Assembly: GCF_019703515.2 (NCBI RefSeq)
Contig: NC_059388.1
Coordinates: 2,651,479 to 2,715,478 of the forward strand
DNA length: 64,000 nucleotides
Direction: 5' to 3'
Source of the DNA: Myxocyprinus asiaticus
Lineage: Eukaryota; Chordata; Actinopteri; Cypriniformes; Catostomidae
Numbering within the stretch: the first letter of the stretch is position 1; every line of letters begins with the position of its first letter. The notes below the pieces were generated by a model, which made no database searches, was not told the DNA's origin, and saw only the letters and a program-made list of their open reading frames with translations. Both the position numbers and the translations under genes were made by a program. Of this stretch, positions 60,776-64,000 are shown in pieces.

Positions 60776-61467
60776 TATACGAACAGAGTCTCACGTCAAA
60801 CAAGAATGCACACTGTGCACAATATTATCTTTATTTCACAAATGGGTTTCTTACAATAATTACAGCAGCACTGCAATTCATCTAAGCAAGTACTGTCTAT
60901 ATCATGTACGACCACTGGGATGTTGTTGGGGGCCAGGGTGGGATTGGGAGGGGTAATAGTGGGGGTTAATGTTGATTCTGTGTATATATGTTTTGTTTTT
61001 CTTTGTTCAAATATGTGAATCAATAAAAATTGTTAATCTGAAAAACTAGTAAGAATAGTAAAAACGTAAGATTAAATTGAGTAAACTATAGTGCCTGATT
61101 AATATAGTTATCCATTCATGTGAAAACAAGGAGAAGTTTTTGGAAGTTGTGTTTTACACTTAAAAAACAAATCAAACATGTCTCCGTCCAAGCACTTAAG
61201 CAACATGATACCAGACTTTGTTTAAACATTTTAATAAAACATTTAAATAATACCGATGATAAATAAATGTCATAAATTTACTGAAATACAGCAAAACGAT
61301 GCACACATACATCTCTTGTTGTTTTACTGAATGCAAACATCCTTAGACATTACATGTGTGGTCTGTCGGCGCCGAATTCTGCATTGATCAACGTGATCAA
61401 ATAGTCTCATTTCATTTGTTACAAGATAAATTCACTCTCAATCATTTAATTGTCAAGTTATTTAACT
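60776..61467. other. Host sequence between nested elements; possible LINE 3' end
   Basis: 60930-61040 (GTAATAGTGGGGGTTAATGT, CAATAAAAATTGTTAATCTG) resembles an L1-type LINE tail on the plus strand and could be the 3' end of the 56296 LINE, but the link cannot be shown. No gene. Confidence 0.35.
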
Positions 61468-62983
61468 CAAGGCCGTAACCATGTCTTGAACATTGGGGGG
61501 GGGACCAAACCATTTTGGGGGTGGAGGGTTCGCAAATATAACTGTCCTCTTTGGGCCTTATAAATAGTAAAGGTGCTGAATGCAATAATTTTCTGAATAA
61601 AGGCTTTAAATACGATAAAGGCCCAAAATTGTATAATTTATTTTTTTCACACAGAAGTTCACATTGCTAGCAATTTCAGTCATCTTTTCTTTCTTTTTTG
61701 TGCTGTCTCAAAGAAAAGATTAATATAATTTGAATTTCTTTTCATCACTGATGTATCTGTAAAATGACATGACTGTGTCAGCTGGCTAGCAAAAAGAAAA
61801 TACACAAAATTATTTACTGCCCTCAAGTTGTCCCTCATTGTGTTTTTTTCCCCAGTAGAATCATAACACAATCTTTTCTTCAAGAACCTGAACACTGCTC
61901 TTTTCCATACAAAAACACTTCATTTTGAGCACTACTGTCAAGGTCCAAATAAAAATCATTATTAATATACCATAAAAGTAGTCCATACAACACATAGCTG
62001 CTGTATGGCCCCAGAAATCTTGGAATATAGTGCACTTGTCATATGGACTACTGTTATGACGTCTTTATACTGAACTTTTAATAGTGCTTTATAGTATTTG
62101 TCCTTTTTGAAGCTTGACAGCTCCTGCTCACTATAAACTGTTATTCTGTGGAATACAAAAGTAACAGCATGTGGGTTTTGAACAACATAAGGGTGAGTAA
62201 ATGAGTGAGTAAAAGCACAATAGAAGTCACAAGTCACTGGTCTTACCATGTTCTAGTTCTAATCTGGGTGATGATAACGCTCTACTTTGTGTTTTTTTTA
62301 TAGATCATTTTCTAAGAGAATGTCAAGAGAATTTTGTAAAAAGCTACTACAAAAGCCTGCCAGATTACCACATTCATTCAGTTCCTTAACAACATGCACA
62401 CATTCACTCTTTGTCTTAAGTCTCACATGCTGAAAACTGCTCTGTTAATGTTTTCACATTCATGATTATGAATATATGAATCACGTACTGTACGTGACAT
62501 ATTTTAAATTCAAAATGGTGAATTTAGCCAAATGGTGAATAGTTTGCGCCCTTGGAAATTAATGTCGGTCAGTACAACATTTCAATCATAAAACAGTGGT
62601 CAAATATTGCATGTTTAGTTAGATACTGACATCTCACATAACACAAACACTCTTAACCTTAACTGCTTGCTGATGCATGGCGCTGGGATAATCCACGAGG
62701 TTCCCGCTCAGAGACTCAACTTAAGTCCCGCCTTCATTTATTTGATTGGCTATCTCATATGACACTGAAGAGTGGCATTAAGACTACTGTGCATGCTAAA
62801 AAATATTTATTTTTTTAAACCATTATGTTATTCCTGCAACAACTTAATGACAATTAGACAGCAGTGCATAATGAACTGCAGCAGAATAGCAACAAGGATA
62901 TCAATTATTGGGGGGACAATCTGGCCATATCTGATTATTGGGGGGGACTTGTCCCCCTCAGTGTTTATGTGGTTACAGTCCTG
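61468..62983. mobile_element. hAT-like element, CAGGACTGTAACCA family, with perfect 8-bp duplication
   Basis: ATTTAACT at 61460-61467 and 62984-62991. Ends CAAGGCCGTAACCA and, reverse-complemented, CAGGACTGTAACCA. Both subterminal parts are G-rich on one strand (GGGGGGGGGACC at 61494; ATTGGGGGGAC twice at 62908-62947). 1516 bp, no transposase recognised. Confidence 0.85.
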
Positions 62984-63089
62984 ATTTAACTTATCCTGCC
63001 ACTGCATCAGCCAGCCATTGGCACCGCTGGACTCGTTTTGCTTACAAAAAGAGCACTGGCTCTGTTGCGTAACGTTATCGTGTTCTAAG

Positions 63090-63222
63090 ATTATCCGTTT
63101 TGATTGGTCCAGCATCAGTCGTTCCAGGTCTTGTAATTTGTCACAAATTAATTTGCCCAGCCCCTGCCCAGCACCGGTAGTCTGCTCTCTTGATTTTCAA
63201 GTGCACAAGTGAGTTTTGCTAC
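63090..63222. repeat. Long inverted repeat, right arm (pairs with 58645-58790)
   Basis: Reads CCGTTTTGATTGGTCCAGCA, CAGTCGTTCCAGG, GCACCGGTAGTCTGCTCTCT, TGATTTTCAAGTGCAC and AAGTGAGTTTTGCT, the inverted counterpart of the left arm. A 20-bp ACAAATTACAAG-type segment between 63125 and 63145 differs. Confidence 0.85.
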
Positions 63223-64000
63223 AGGTTTTTTGAAAAAGTTGTTGCAAAAGTCATAGCGGGAAGATTTTAAGATGCAGTGGCAGATTTGAGAGGTTGTACT
63301 GCGACAGTCAATTAAAGTACAAAGGTAATTATGTCATACAAGTTTGTGTCTGTCATTGTATTTATATGAATGTAATTTTACATATTTGTGACTATTTGTA
63401 TGTAAATTTGAATTCAAAAAACAGGTTTTGGATTATTGTCTGTGAGTGCAGATTGCAACATTCAACACGTTTTCACATCAGGATTGTGAGTGTAAATTTC
63501 ATCTTACAAGTTCTCAAATTCAAATCTACAAGTTCTCGAGTTTTGCAACAGATTTACCATCATAGGCAAGAGGCAATAATCTCCTAATCTGAGGACTGAT
63601 TGGATGTGATCAGTCCCATAAATTTAATGTATTGTGGGGTGAGAAAATATAGAATCTTTGAGATCCCAAGCGGTAGATCAAGGGATATGGGAGTAGCAGC
63701 CTGAGATTTGGTGCGCACCAATTTAAGATTATCGATAGTTTGCAATAGTGTTATATTGCGTGATTGATAAGGGTTGAACATGACTGATAGGTTCATTTTG
63801 GATGTACCTCCATTTATGAGACGCCACAATCAAACAACAGAGAACCTTGCAGTGTGTTTGTTTTAGAAAAATAATTAAATGCAGAATTTAAAATTCTGAT
63901 CCAAAAAAAGCAGATGAGATCAATTTGGTATAATTGTCTAATCATACAACTGAAATTGTAATACCCCCGATACAAGATACAAAGAAACAATATATTAGTA
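63223..64000. other. Unassigned sequence with one unrecognised ORF
   Basis: A minus-strand frame (63829-63584, 81 codons) is open and gene-like in composition (SRNITLLQTIDNLKLVRTKS, LDLPLGISKILYFL), perhaps a retroelement fragment; I do not recognise it. 63480-63560 has repeated ACAAGTTCTC phrases. Confidence 0.3.

Overview
The window is a stretch of vertebrate, almost certainly teleost fish, genome. It is one host gene on the minus strand buried in transposable elements. The teleost call rests on the mix of repeats: several hAT families, Tc1 elements including one with a Sleeping Beauty/salmonid-type end, L2-type LINEs, a two-ORF L1/Tx1-type LINE, a DIRS-type fragment and tRNA-headed SINEs. 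A cypriniform or other otophysan fish is my best guess, from the SINE and LINE tails; that is inference.

Host gene. Four coding exons of tmem19 (DUF92 membrane protein) run right to left: 53318-53169 (start codon at 53298), 51161-51048, 35363-35226 and 6931-6677. All have canonical AG/GT borders and join in frame at phase 1. Together they encode the first ~212 residues. The C-terminal third lies beyond the left edge. Coding sequence is 637 nt of 64 kb; the introns seen are 2.0, 15.7 and 28.3 kb. No second host gene is certain. A promoter-like ETS/YY1/start/splice-donor arrangement at 10.75-10.82 kb, antisense to tmem19, is the only candidate.

Layout. 1-3.3 kb: L1 copy 1 (minus). 3.35-4.9 kb: Tc1 end, microsatellite and a hAT-like element. 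5-9 kb: exon 6677-6931 within a modular non-coding repeat family. 9-12 kb: hAT remnants, an unknown ORF and a SINE. 12-16.3 kb: modular repeat with two hAT insertions. 16.3-21.4 kb: a plus-strand L2/CR1-type LINE split by a hAT and a TTA-flanked element. 21.6-25.5 kb: Tc1 fragment, SINE and L1 copy 2. 25.7-29 kb: TIR element, DIRS remnant and L2-tailed SINE. 29.3-31.8 kb: L2 copy. 31.9-33.5 kb: hAT. 35.2 kb: exon. 36-40 kb: Harbinger fragment, L2 3' end, TIR element and small hAT. 40.4-43.4 kb: L2 with two Tc1 insertions. 43.4-47.5 kb: L1 copy 3. 48.1-50.9 kb: two hATs. 51-53.3 kb: two exons and a fold-back Tc1. 53.4-64 kb: modular repeat, L1-type LINE, then an inverted-repeat pair enclosing a young Tc1 and a hAT.

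Nearly every LINE and transposase frame is broken. The insertions are nested, so relative ages can be read. Target-site duplications visible by eye define exact ends for about a dozen elements, and three insertions (a Tc1 at 42.05 kb, a TTA element at 19.6 kb and a small hAT at 12.9 kb) leave their host sequence clean once set aside. I saw no CRISPR array, rRNA gene or functional tRNA gene.
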